Assembly: GCF_000002985.6 (NCBI RefSeq)
Contig: NC_003283.11
Span: 3,720,001 to 3,784,000, forward strand
DNA length: 64,000 nt
Source of the DNA: Caenorhabditis elegans
Lineage: Eukaryota; Nematoda; Chromadorea; Rhabditida; Rhabditidae
Direction: 5' to 3'
Shown: in pieces, positions 13,401 through 23,577 of the stretch
How positions within the stretch are numbered: the first letter of the stretch is position 1
Layout: every line of letters begins with the position of its first letter
The notes under the pieces: model-generated
Database searches by the model: none
The model's input: the letters and a program-made list of their open reading frames with translations, nothing else
Told to the model about the DNA's origin: nothing
Translations under genes and position numbers: made by a program

Positions 13401-16400
13401 GTAGCTATAGATGTCACCGTCTATGTAGCCATAGGGTAGGGACCACTTTACGTAGAGCTTCAGGTCGCCAGATGCGTTGAAATTGTTCACACGTGGCATT
13501 TCTATGGAAATCTGTAACGCGTATAGTTAAATAAAAGAAATCAAGGCTGAAGAATCCCGGTAGGTGTCGGACCATGAGATCAGACGGCGGATTCCAATAT
13601 GGATAACAAAATGGGTCCTAAATTTTGGGATTTGCGATACATACATAGCGGCCGACACCTTACGGGTTCTAGACATACTCGGAGGATCCCGGTAGGTGTC
13701 GGCCGCAGTGTCCTCTTTTTTCTCACCCGGGGTCCCATTTGTCAAACTTCCTCACCTGTGGTTGTGTGAGTATAAACGGAGGCAATTGAACTGGAATCGG
13801 TCGTGGGCGAATTATGTCAAATACGGCCGCCGGATTCGAACTTCGAATGACAATAATGACACGAAATTGGTAATCACGGCATGGGTCGAGAATGCTGAAA
13901 GTGGCTTCCGGTTTCGAAGAGGCGCCCTGTAATTGGTCTATTTATTTTGTATAAGGATCTTTGGACTTTCGATTCGATGATGAGGAAAAAGTAAAAATTT
14001 TGATTCATGGATTGTTGAAAATTTCTATTCTTATGGAACAAAAATTACCGAATGTCATAAAAAATTTGCAAATACTGAAAATTTACGAAAAAAAGTCAAA
14101 AAACTTACCGCAAAATTCCAATTATCCGGCTCTGTAGAAATCGTGGAATACTCGAAAACGTATGCAAAAGCTGTTGGTTGAGGTTCTATGGAGACTCGAA
14201 TCATATGAGCATCCACGTATTCCGACTTGGATTTTGGGATTATTGAGGATACTTGAACTGGAAATTGAAAGTGAGTTAGTAATTTTGCCTACGCCTACCG
14301 TGCCTACTCCGCTAAATTAAATTTTGTAAGGTGAACTTTTGTAAAGCTTTCATAAACCTTTTACGACGGTTCAAAATTTCAAAATAAAATTGGCGTAGAA
14401 AAATTGGGGAGTTCAGCTGAAACTTAATTTTTTTTTCAAAATTTTAAGGCGAATAAATGGGCAGACAGGCAGGCAAGGTAGGTATCAAAGCCTACCTAAC
14501 AACCATGACAGCTTTTGATTACTAAATTTTGACCGCTTATATCTCGTTTAATTGGAAAATATCAAAAAGTACATAACAACTCAAAATTTATAGCGTAAGT
14601 TTACAATTTTTGTAAATTAACAATTTTAGGCTAAGGCTCAGGCCCCAGCTCAGGCTTAGGCTTAGGCTTAGGTTTCGGCTTAGGTTAAGGCTTAGGCTTA
14701 AGCTTAGTTTTATGCTTGGCGTCAGTGGGGGAGCGTTAGCTATTTAGGGTTAGGATTACAGCGTTTTTTTCATTTTTCGAAGGGTTCCCGTTGGCCGATC
14801 AAAGCGAAATTTAACACAGAGACGTATAGGACTAAGAAGCTTCCGTGTAAAATTTCAAATTGATTCCATCAAAACTCGCCGAGTTATGGAGCTTAAGGTG
14901 TTTTCAAAATGACCCTCAACTATTTTTTAAAATTTGAAAGTTTGGCGTTTTGTCAGTTTTCTCCCTAAGCTCACGAAAATTTAATGACAGCACTACGGCA
15001 GTGAGATAAGTTTTCTTGTGAATTTTGAGCCAATTTCGATTTACAGGAGCCGAGATATTAAGCTTCAAAATCCGACAAAAGTTCGAGTCCGGGTGCGGGC
15101 GTCTAAATTTTTTTATGTGCTGTTTTTTGTTCACTTTGAAAACGCGCGTGTAACTTGACGGTGGGTGGATGGATTTTGATGCGGTTTTTTGCTGTCTCTT
15201 CTAAAAGCTTGCCCCACCTCTGTATGCTTTATTTCAAAAAGATTGGAGCTCTTTGAGCCGAGATATGAAGAGTATTTTCAAGTATCCTCCAAAAATCACG
15301 TTTTTTTTCTCATTTTTCGCCTCTTTTTTTTGCAGGAAAATTCGAGTTTTTGCGATTTTTACGAGATTTTTTAGCAGTTTATAGTACTCGACGAGATGCG
15401 TCGAAAAACATACAAATCATCCAGATCCATCAGCTATGAGCTCTTTTAGAGAGCTCCAAAGTCAAATTCGCAATTTTGACCTCCCCCCTCCCACTTCGGT
15501 GTGTTTTTTTCGTGTTTTTTCGCAAACCACCGCTTCGTGCGCTGTTGTCTTTGAGAAATCTTTGGTTCCAAGGTGAAATTGTTGTATAAAAAGATCGTAG
15601 GTACATTTTAAAGTAAAAATTATTCCGAAAAAGTGATTTTTTCATTTTGAAAATCGAGGCAGAAAAAAAATTTTTGATTTTTTTTCCAAAAACTTTTTTT
15701 CCCCTTCTCGCAGGATGGCGGTCGTTAGAGATATTTTGATTTTGAAGAAAAAAAAAATGAAATTACAAATATTTCTAAAGCGATAGAGCAAAAAAATTTA
15801 GAAAATTGAGTGAAAACTCACTGAGATAACCGACCTTGAAGTTACTGCCGTTTTTGCGTTGTTCATTTTTCAACTTTGAGCGTTTATTATTCACTCAATC
15901 TGAGATCAATTTCAATTTTGTTTTTTTATATAGATTCAAAATTTGACGCTAAATCCGAAAAACGAAGTTTCAAAAAAATTTTTGTGAAAATTTTTTTCAG
16001 CACCGCCAAAAAATCGAGTTTTTCAGCACTGATTTTTTCGAATTTTTGCGATTTTTCACTCATTTTTTGATGAATCTTTGTTTTCTTTTTTGTGTTCAAT
16101 GAACAATATTGATTAAAAAATGGAATCTTTCAACAATTTGTGAAAATTTGTTTTTGAAAAAATTTTGTGCCAGTTTGAAATTTTTCAAAAAATTAATTTT
16201 CTGCCTCTTGCCCAGAAAAAGTGGTTTGGTCTGGTGTTTCAAAACTAATATTTTTGAAATCCTTACACCTTTTTTCATAGTCCCCCAAAATTTTGTAACC
16301 CAATTCTCACTTTGAAGGGAGATACAGGCGGGAGATACAGTTCGTTGAAGGGTTGGCTGCCAACACATCGCCACCCCACCCACAGAGAGACACACATTTA

Positions 16401-19392
16401 CAACCCAATATATTCAAATATTACCTCCTGCTCTCAGTTTTCAAGATTTTATGATGATTTTTACTTCATCAGAAAGAACACATTCTCTTTCCTATTTGCA
16501 GGGATAGAGGAAGACAAAAAAAAAACAATATGGATTTAAAATCAGGGCTTCGCCCCGATTTTAATAAAATACGTGAAACCCTCTTAAAAAGTTACAAGAA
16601 GGTTTTTCCTTGCGCTTGGAGCGCAAAAGAAAAGAAAAAGAGCTATTTAGACTTAGGGTGACCAACTGCAATAAAACATTGGAAATCCCAATCCAACCAG
16701 CCTAAGGGCCCGAAAAACATACTAGGATGCCCAACTGGAATAAAATATAGGAAATCCTTATGACACACTTAAGCCTAAGAGCCCGAAAAAAACTAGGATG
16801 CCCAACTGGAATAAAATATTGAAAATCCTTATGACACACCGGCGGTATGGCGCGGCTTAAGCCTAAATAGCCACTTTTATCAAAATACGTTTGAGCGAGG
16901 CGGTTGTAAACTATTCGTTCTTTAGCAAAAATTAAAAAAAAAAACTTTATTTAAATTTAAAAATAAATATCATATGTTATCACACCTTAGAATATCACGC
17001 CTTAATTTAGTAATCATTTTTAGTTCATAAGTGTGAGAGAAAGAAAAATGGATTAATCATCGGAATTAGATATCATCAGAGTGATTATATTCATCAAAAG
17101 TCCCACTTTACTTGAGGGTTAATTTGATCGATATAAAATGTTTATCTCATGTGAAGGAAGGTTCAAATTCTGTACCTATGAATGCTGCCGATATTTGAAT
17201 TCCTGTCTCATGGGAAGAAGGCCTTTCTTGTGGGAAGAACGGAGTAATAAAAAAATATACGTAGGTACAGAATTTGAACTTTTCTTCCCATGAGATAGGA
17301 ATTTGAATATTGGCATTCTATAACTTCACTAAGAAAAAAAATCTCCAAAGGTTGATCGCAAATATGTAGAGATTTCTCGCATCCCTTCAAATATTACAAA
17401 ATTTCCAAGTTTCTTAGAAATAATCTTCATTTAGATTACTGAAAAATATTCACAGATTACTTTTGAATTGCCTGCCTGAGAAGTCAAAGTAAAACGCAAA
17501 GCGAGCTCAAATGTATTTTGATAAAAGTGGCTATTTAGGCTTAAGCCGCGCCATACCGCCGGTATGTCATAAGGATTTCCAATATTTTATTCCAGTTGGG
17601 CATCCTAGTTTTTTTCGGGCCCTTAGGCTTGAGTGTGTCATAAGGATTTCCAATATTTTATTCAAGTTGGGCATCCTAGTATGTTTTTCGGGCCCCTAGG
17701 CTGGTTGGATTGGGATTTCCAATGTTTTATTGCAGTTGGTCACCCTAAGTCTAAATAGCTCTTTTTCTTTTCTTTTGCGCTCCAAGCGCAAGGAAAAACC
17801 TTCTTGTAACTTTTTAAGAGGGTTAGGCTTAGGCTTAGGGTAGACATAGGCATAGGATTATTCTCAGGCTTAGGCTTAGGTTTTGTTTTAAGCTTAGGCT
17901 TAGTCTTAGGCCTATGTTTAGTCTTAGGCTTAGTCTTAGGCCTAGACGTAGGCTTAGGCTCAAGGGGGAGAAAAAAAAAGAGAGAAATTCCCAGAAATTC
18001 TAAAAAATCTATAGAAAAACAACGAATGATCAGGAAAAGTGGGACATTTCGAAGTCGGGTCAAAAAATCCATAAAAACGGCCAAAAAATAAAATAGTTTA
18101 AAAAAAAACAGTGAACAAGTTTGACGGGGATTGGAGACTTGAACTTTAGCTAAAGAAAGCTAGCTAAAAAAAAATCGCAAAAAATCCCGGGATTTGAGAT
18201 CCTAAAATTTCGTTCAAGACTACTTACCAGATTGCAAGTCGGCATCAAACCGTGTACAATTTGAAGGTTCTTTAGCTACTGGACAGTTACACGTAGAGGA
18301 GATTGGCTGAAAATTGGAGCTGGAGCTTAATCAAAGAATCGAAGTATGTTTTTTTTAAATATGAGTCTCGCTTGTGACCAACTCACTTAGAATTTTAAAA
18401 TTTCTTCAATTTTTACAGAGCGTACCCCATGAAAAATGCACCGACTTCTGGCTACTTTTAAGTTTCCATTTCACAAAAAAACAATTTTCTCAACGTTCGC
18501 CTGCTCTAACTTTCACCATAATAACTCTATACTCTAAATTACAATTACCTTCTCTCCGCAGAAGTTTCACTCTTCGTCCCCCATCTCCCTTTCTCTCATC
18601 TAATCGCCTCCCACTCCCACTAAATCCACTTAGCGGTGGGGCCCGCAACAAAATCTTCAAAAGTATCTAAGTCTTCAGAGAATGAACAAGAGTTTGACAG
18701 TTGACCCAACAATTTGGCGCGTCTAATCCATCACTCAAGACGAGGTTCGACCACTTGACTTAGTTGTACCGAAAAAATATGAAAACATATTTTTATAAAA
18801 CATTTAAAAAAATTGGTCAAAAATTTTTCGAAATATTCCAAATTCTAGCTCGACCTTAGCTAAAGTGTGGTCTCTGAAAAAAAAGTTGGTGGCCGAGGTT
18901 TCTCTTCCGCGGCTACGTTGCAGAATTAAACCTACTGGAACACAAAATTCTGAGAATACGTAGTATGCAACATATTTGACGCGCAAAATATCTCGCAGCG
19001 AAAACTACAGTAATTCTGTAAATGAATACAATACTGTAGCTCTAGTGTCGATTTACGGGCTCGATTTCGAAACTGATTAAAACTCGTAAATCGACACAAG
19101 CGCTACAGTAGTCATTTAGAGAATTACTGTAGTTTTCGCTGTGAGATATTTTTTTGCGAAAAATTTTGAAAAATTTTCAACCTATGCACCTTTAAATTTG
19201 GATTTTTCGTGGCGGGACCATGATAATTGGGATTTTTTTACTCACCGTTCCAGATTGCATACAAAGTGCATAGCACTCTAGGGAGCATTTCGTCTTGGCG
19301 TGTGGCTCTGTGGAGCATGAATTGAGCAAAGTGAAGACTATTAAAATATGGAAAATTGATCGAAAATTCCCATCCCCTGGATCATGTCCCAT
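7482..19392 (-). CDS. Secreted/type I membrane protein with fibronectin-III-like domains
   Basis: Fourteen exons (7482-7592, 7948-8232, 8644-8763, 8814-9111, 9163-9272, 9317-9679, 10287-10489, 10542-10632, 10681-10922, 13151-13511, 13756-13926, 14109-14257, 18228-18306, 19246-19392) join in phase to 909 residues. The start has a signal peptide (FHILIVFTLLNSCS), then a Cys-rich segment. Residues about 76-420 look like fibronectin-III beta-sandwiches, e.g. WQTPDRAPLYYHVRYGP and CRDYQFRVIIVI. Residues 482-602 are Thr/Pro-rich then a charged helix likely to form a coiled coil. A second Cys-rich block and another sandwich follow, then one membrane span at about 827-848 and a short cytoplasmic tail with a Gly run. 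A TTTTTTCAG acceptor 4 nt before the ATG fits SL trans-splicing. I cannot name the gene; adhesion or receptor role is inference. Confidence 0.82.
7706..7829. repeat. TTGCCG-array element, left end lost
   Basis: Tandem GGCAAATTGCCGATTTGCCGG units ending in ACCGCCCACCCCTGA, the right end of the YCAGGGGTG family. The left terminus is missing. Lies in the last intron of the fibronectin-III-like gene. Confidence 0.7.
8250..8600. repeat. GCAGCCGACACC repeats in an intron
   Basis: Several copies of GCAGCCGACA(C/T)CTTGCGGG in both orientations within intron 8233-8643 of the minus-strand gene. The same motif recurs in other introns of this gene and in its 5' flank (13,560-13,715 and 19,430-20,530). 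Confidence 0.8.
9739..9896. mobile_element. CACGTGG-family MITE, ends eroded
   Basis: Diagnostic core: TTTGATCTTCG-AAAAATGCGGGAGG ... GGTTAAGAACGTGCTGACGTCACATTTTTTGG ... CATTTTTTGTAGATCAAACCGTGATGGG. The terminal CACGTGG is not preserved. Intronic. Confidence 0.75.
10000..10185. repeat. Palindromic MITE, GTGCGATCGTATTTTTTCGAT ends
   Basis: The left arm (CAATCGCACAATTTTCTCATATTTTATTTTTGATCTACC ... GGCTCCGCCCC) is complemented by the right arm at about 10,112-10,180. A solo right arm occurs near 56,598-56,680. Confidence 0.75.
10975..11560 (+). repeat. ACTGTAGGATT minisatellite
   Basis: Dozens of imperfect 10-11-bp units (TTACTGTAGGA) in tandem, with single-base variants. Intronic in the fibronectin-III-like gene, directly left of the mariner. 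A shorter related tract lies at about 53,375-53,565. Confidence 0.9.
11660..12911 (+). mobile_element. Degenerate mariner transposon
   Basis: A 1,252-bp element with 31-bp terminal inverted repeats (TTAGGTTGGTCAAAAAGTCT... at both ends) flanked by TA dinucleotides, the Tc1/mariner target duplication. It encodes one mariner transposase remnant and is inserted in a long intron of the minus-strand gene. Confidence 0.95.
11808..12747 (+). pseudogene. Mariner transposase, inactivated
   Basis: Starts at ATG 11808 with the N-terminal helix-turn-helix region. A stop TAA at 12006 follows GDKPR, and at least one frameshift near 12,250 moves the reading frame. Catalytic-core motifs remain: GNDKW, LLLHDNARPH and LAPTDYHLF. 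The last two aspartates are separated by 34 residues, the DD34D spacing of mariners. Broken as read, so this copy cannot make a full transposase. The near-perfect terminal repeats suggest the ends could still be recognised in trans (inference). Confidence 0.93.
12942..13118. mobile_element. TTGCCG-array element next to the mariner
   Basis: Begins TCGGGGTGGGCGGCAAACG, matching the YCAGGGGTG terminus, then CCGGCAAATCGGCAAATTGCC units. The right terminal repeat is absent. It starts 30 bp after the mariner end. Confidence 0.75.
13560..13715. repeat. GCAGCCGACACC repeats, second intronic cluster
   Basis: TAGGTGTCGG and GGCCGACACCTTACGGG copies in intron 13512-13755, same family as the cluster at 8250-8600. 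Confidence 0.7.
14632..14715. repeat. Interstitial telomere-like repeats (TTAGGC)
   Basis: Imperfect GGCTTA units, the nematode telomere hexamer TTAGGC in the G-rich orientation, with variants. Confidence 0.85.
16577..17824. mobile_element. 1.25-kb fold-back element, AACCCTCTTAAAAAGTTAC ends
   Basis: Inverted arms of about 330 bp: 16,577-16,905 begins AACCCTCTTAAAAAGTTACA and 17,500-17,824 ends with its complement. Each arm contains internal repeats of GGGCAT/ATGCCCAACTGGAATAAAATAT. A smaller inner palindrome (TTCAAATTCTGTACCTA and complement) lies at about 17,160-17,285. No open reading frame of transposase type, so it is non-autonomous. The right end abuts TTAGGC repeats directly. Confidence 0.85.
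17825..17962. repeat. Interstitial telomere-like repeats (TTAGGC), second tract
   Basis: GGCTTA/GGCATA/GTCTTA units continuing from the right end of the fold-back element. Confidence 0.85.
18935..19160. mobile_element. GACGCGCAAAATATCTCG palindromic MITE
   Basis: The left arm TTGACGCGCAAAATATCTCGCAGCGAAAACTACAGTAATTC mirrors ...GAATTACTGTAGTTTTCGCTGTGAGATATTTTTTTGCG. Inner mirrored block GTGTCGATTTACGGGCTCGATTT. Lies in intron 1 of the fibronectin-III-like gene. Confidence 0.85.
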
Positions 19393-19429
19393 GTCTCTGA
19401 AAAAAATGATCATAAAAAATAGCTTTAAA

Positions 19430-20530
19430 GCAGCCGACAAATCAGGAGTTATAAAAAAAAGGGGCATTAGCAGCCGACATATAACGAGTTCCAATAAACA
19501 CACTATAAATTGTGGGGTAGCAGCGGACATCTCGCGAGTTTGCGAGACACTAGCAGGCGACACTGCTAACTTTGGCATAGCAGCGGACACCTCACGGGGT
19601 TTCGAAAACTTCAATTGCCGTACATGATATTCTCAAGGAAACTGATCAAAAATCAAGAAACTTGAAACATATTTCTGGTAAATAAGAAACGAGAAGCCGA
19701 AGCTGAAAAATGGTCAACAATACGAAAAATCTCATGGCGGATCAAACGATTCCCCCTTTTTCTTTTTCCAATTCTATAGTCAACACACACAGAAGGCACA
19801 CCAACACACAAAACTACCACTTTTGAAAATGGAAATAGAAACCGGTCAAGCGAGGCGCGGGAAGATTCTGAGAAAATCGAAAAAGACTGACGACGAAGAA
19901 AAGTAAATGTTACGGTTAGCATAAAAAGAGGTGGGTGGGTGGGGGAGATTGAGGAAAAACCAAAGTAATTGAGATTGAAGCGGAATGTTGCAGCCGACAT
20001 TTCACTGGACCTCAAAAGTACGGTAATACACCTGAAGGAGTTAGCAGCCGAAACTTAACAGGGCTTAACGTAGCAAGCAACATGAGAATGAGAGCTCAGA
20101 ATCAAAGCCCAAAAAATTAAGTGAAATAGGCGTCCGACACTTGACGGGTTTCTAAAAAAGGAAGCGCTTTAATCTTTGAAATAATTAAGCAGCCGATACC
20201 TCACAGGATTCTAAAAAAAAAGGTATGCAGCCGACACTTCACGGGTTCCTAAAAAATTAAGAGCGACCAGCACCTTACAGAATTTTCAAATGACTAATCA
20301 GCCGACACCACGCAGGCTTCTAAAATCGCCAGCCAACGACCGAAATCCCTCAGTCTTTAAAAGTAAGCAGCGGACATTTCACTGGCCTTTGAAAATAGTC
20401 AGTGACCGTCACCACTCGAACCTCTAAAATGAGGCAGCGGCCGACACTTCACTGGCTCCCAAAAATAGTCAGTGACCAACACCTCGCGGAATCCCGCGAT
20501 AAGAAAGCAGCGGACACTTCACAGGATCCT
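19430..20530. repeat. GCAGCCGACA minisatellite in the 5' flank
   Basis: Units of roughly 40-60 bp, each AGCAGCCGACACTTCACGGGTTCTAAAAA-like, very uneven, with an interruption at 19,620-19,985. Same motif as in several introns of the adjacent gene. Confidence 0.85.
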
Positions 20531-21062
20531 AAAATACCCTCGATTTGAATATGCATATTGCAATGACAGATTAAGTATTCAAATATCCATAAGGAAATGC
20601 GTAATACCGTAAAATAAGCGATGATTCGGGAGGCAAAATGAGGGAAAACGCGAGACATTGAGGTAGTGGGGGGAATGAGGGAAAATCGGGACAGTTTTGA
20701 CAGTAAAAGTCGGGCGCACTTCTTCTTCCTCTTCAGCCTCTCTTGCTTGACGCATTTTGTCTGTCCTAAATTCGAAACGATTAATTGCTGCTTACGTCTT
20801 CAGGGCCCCCTCCCCCCTCCAACCTTCATCCACTTCTTTCACCAGTTTGTCATAAGAATTGGAATTCATATTTTTAGTGACACTTGGAAGACGTTCCGAC
20901 TAGGACGGTCACTTAGGACAAGAGGGGGGGAGTGGAATGTTTGTGTGGACTTTTCCTAAGTGGGCTTCCTTATTGGTTGGAGGAAGTTTCAAAAAAAAAA
21001 GAAGATTGAAGAACGTTTAGTCTAGTTGAGTCTTGTAACGACATCATCAGGAACCCCGGGCC

Positions 21063-21228
21063 TATGTAGGCTTTAGCTTAAGCTTAGACTTACGCTTAGG
21101 CTTAGGTGTAGGCTGAGACTTTGGCTCAGGCTTAGTCTTAGGCGTAGGCTTAGGCTTATGCTCAGGCTTAGGCTAAGGCACAGGCTTAGGCTTAGGCTTT
21201 TACTCAGGCTTAGGCTTAGACATAGGCT
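21063..21228. repeat. Interstitial telomere-like repeats (TTAGGC), third tract
   Basis: GGCTTAGGCTTA units with variants, ending in a 15-16-bp G run. Confidence 0.85.
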
Positions 21229-21299
21229 TAGGGGGGGGGGGGGGGCAATTCCAATTTTTTAGGAAATTCTAGAACCTGAAACCAAAAAAAGAACCAAAA

Positions 21300-21655
21300 G
21301 TGAAAAAAGTAACTTTTTTGGCATTCGGTCTTGACGCGACAACTTTTGCTATATTTTGCAATAAGGCGTGCACCTTTAAAGAGTACTGTAATTTCAGACA
21401 TACGTTTCTGCCGAATTTTCAGCATTTTTTCGAAGTCTTTCCTTAAAAATGTGTTGTTTACTTAACAAAAAAACTAAATCTAACAATAGATACACATAAA
21501 TTTTCTATACAAAACTTTAAAAAATTTTCGCAGCAAGCCACGAGAGTTTGAAATTACAGTACACTTTAAAGGCGCACGCCTTTTTTCGCATTTAACAAAA
21601 TTTTGTCGTGACGAGACCTTGACCCGGGTACCGTATTTTTGGCGCGAAAAATTGC
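21300..21655. repeat. Palindromic element, GTCTCGACACGAC / CGCCTTTAAAG family
   Basis: Left arm: GGTCTTGACGCGACAA ... GTGCACCTTTAAAGAGTACTGTAATTTCA. Right arm: TGAAATTACAGTACACTTTAAAGGCGCACGCC ... TTGTCGTGACGAGACC. Further copies of arms lie in introns of the WDR26-like gene. Confidence 0.75.
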
Positions 21656-22049
21656 AAAATTTCTCGTCTGGGTAATAGTGGTGTTGTTTGCCGCGCAATA
21701 AGATGAAAAGTAAACACTTTTGTGTGGGTCAAACTCGAAACTCAAAAAGATGAATTAGGTAGTCAATCACTTGAATTTACTTGAAAACATTTATAAATAG
21801 GATATCCCCCACCAACAAGTGTGTGTGTGTATATTTCGGGACAGGGGGGATTGACTTGACAGATGACCCTTTTAGGGATGGGCGGTTCTTTTGTGCTGGT
21901 GATGTGTCATGCTTTTGCTTACTAGATTACTATCCAACAATATGGTCATGAATGGGAAGAGGACGGGGGGTGCTTCCGATTTCCCGTTGAGATTATGAAT
22001 TTTGATTTTGTTATAATTTATGGAATAAAGAAGATGCATGCTCTACTTG

Positions 22050-22385
22050 GTACTGTAGCTTTTGCGCAACACATTTGACGCGCAAAATATCTCGTAGCGA
22101 AAACTACAGTAATTCCTTAAATGGCTACTGTAACACTTGTGTCGATTTACGGGCTCGATTTTCGAAATGAGTTTAAAACAATTTTAATCGATAGAATAAT
22201 ACAATTAATCAAGGAAAAAAGAGTATCGATGTCGAAATTCAAAAATGAATTGATTGTAAAAATCGAGCCCGTAAATCGACACACTAGCGCTACAGTAGTA
22301 ATTTAAAGAACTGCTGTAGTTTTCGCTACGAGATATTTTGCGCGTTAGATATATTGCGCAGTACGCATTCTCATCATTTTGTTTT
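22050..22385. mobile_element. GACGCGCAAAATATCTCG palindromic MITE
   Basis: Complete inverted-repeat copy: AACACATTTGACGCGCAAAATATCTCGTAGCG ... CGCTACGAGATATTTTGCGCGTTAGATATATTGCG with the GTGTCGATTTACGGGCTCG blocks inside. Confidence 0.85.
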
Positions 22386-22405
22386 CCCGTAATACCTGCT
22401 CCGTG

Positions 22406-22980
22406 GGTGGGGTGGCAAACGATTTTTTTTTCGGCAAACCGGCAAATTGGCGGAATTAAAATTTCCGGCACATTGGCAAACCGGCAAATTGCCGATTTTT
22501 CGGCAAATTGTGGGTTTGCAATTTTTTTTTTTGAAAATTTCAGAATGTAAATTTAAAAAGACAAAAATTATGAATGCTACTACATACATATATTTTGAAA
22601 AATAGGCAAATTCTATGAAAATATCTAAAGAAAACGGACAAAAATTTCAAAAAAGCACAGTTTTAAGTGTTTCCGTCTTATATAAAATCCCTCTAAAAAT
22701 TTCCGGCAAATCGACAAATCGGCAACTTGCGGAAAATCAAAATTTCCGGCGAATCGGCAAATCGGCAACTTGCGGAAAATCAAACTTTCCGGCAAATCGG
22801 CAAACCGGTAACTTGCGGAAAATCAAAATTTCCGGCGAATCTGCAAATCGGCAACTTGCGGAAAATCAAACTTTCCGGCAAATCGGCAAACCGGTAACTT
22901 GCGGAAAATCAAAATTTCCGGCGAATCTGCAAATCGGCAACTTGCGGAAAATCAAACTTTCCGGCAAATCTGCAAACCGG
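22406..22980. mobile_element. TTGCCG-array element with conserved core
   Basis: Starts with GTGGGTGGGGTGGCAAACG, followed by a short GGCAAA array. A unique core at about 22,540-22,700 (AAGAAAACGGACAAAAATTTC...GCACAGTTTTAAGTGTTTCCGTCTTAT) is shared with 43,730, 46,640, 53,090 and 56,690. A second regular array AATTTCCGGCGAATCGGCAAATCGGCAACTTGCGGAAAATCAAA (about 44 bp, roughly 7 copies) runs to 22,980. Confidence 0.8.
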
Positions 22981-23577
22981 TGAGAATATATATTTTTAAT
23001 TGAATAAATATTGTCATTTTTTGTGTTCTTTTTCACTATCCGACCAAATAAAACCATTAGAAAACCCAAAAAAACCCAGTAATATATTCATTTTTTTCTC
23101 TCTCATTTTTTTCCGAGTCTAATTTAACTACTCGCCCTTTTCCATAATTTTCTTCTTCTTCTTCTTCTTCTCTTCTCCATCCATCCGTTTCACTCCATTT
23201 TCGTCATCCGCCGTCCAGCAGCTCCCTTCTTCCGGAGGCTCCGCTACTCCAATTTCGTCTATTTCTCTGAGTCTCGCTGTGCTTATTTGTATTTTTTGTT
23301 CATTTTTCACTAGCAAGATGTGTATTGCATATTTCTGACCGGGAAAAAGGTTCTAGAACGAAACAGTTTTAAAAAAATCGATTTAAATCTCCGCCAAAAA
23401 TCGGTGTAGATTTACGGCGATAAACAAAGCCGGCATTTCGGAGTATCGTTCCAGATTTTTTAATTTAATTTATTAATTTTTAAGCCTTTTTTAGCCGAAT
23501 TTCACGTTAATTTTCGATTTTTCTTTGTTTTTTGTTCAAATTTTCATATTTTATTCTAAAAATTTAATATTTCAGTA

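Larger units (their letters stand above)
14258..18227. other. Large intron of the fibronectin-III-like gene
   Basis: 3,970-bp intron. From about 14,290 it holds AT-rich DNA, a telomere-like tract (14,632-14,715), a stretch to about 16,320 with diverged copies of a unit around GAGCCGAGATAT/CGCCGAGTTATGGAGCTT (14,875, 15,047, 15,252), then the fold-back element and a second telomere-like tract. No exon candidate kept phase with the neighbours. Confidence 0.6.
19393..23577. other. Gene-poor region between two divergent genes
   Basis: 4.2 kb upstream of both the minus-strand fibronectin-III-like gene and mtm-9. It holds GCAGCCGACA repeats (19,430-20,530), telomere-like repeats (21,063-21,228), three kinds of palindromic or array elements (21,300-22,980) and a CTT run at 23,151-23,172. 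Short open frames here lie in repeats or lack family features. I found no additional gene. Confidence 0.6.

Noticed and set aside
15047..15105. Possible tRNA: GTTCGAGTCC resembles a T-loop B box
   Set aside because: No matching A box, anticodon arm or paired acceptor stem could be found around it.
20666..20959. 97-codon plus-strand frame
   Set aside because: No signal peptide or domain, no convincing splice neighbours; sits in repeat-rich promoter DNA.
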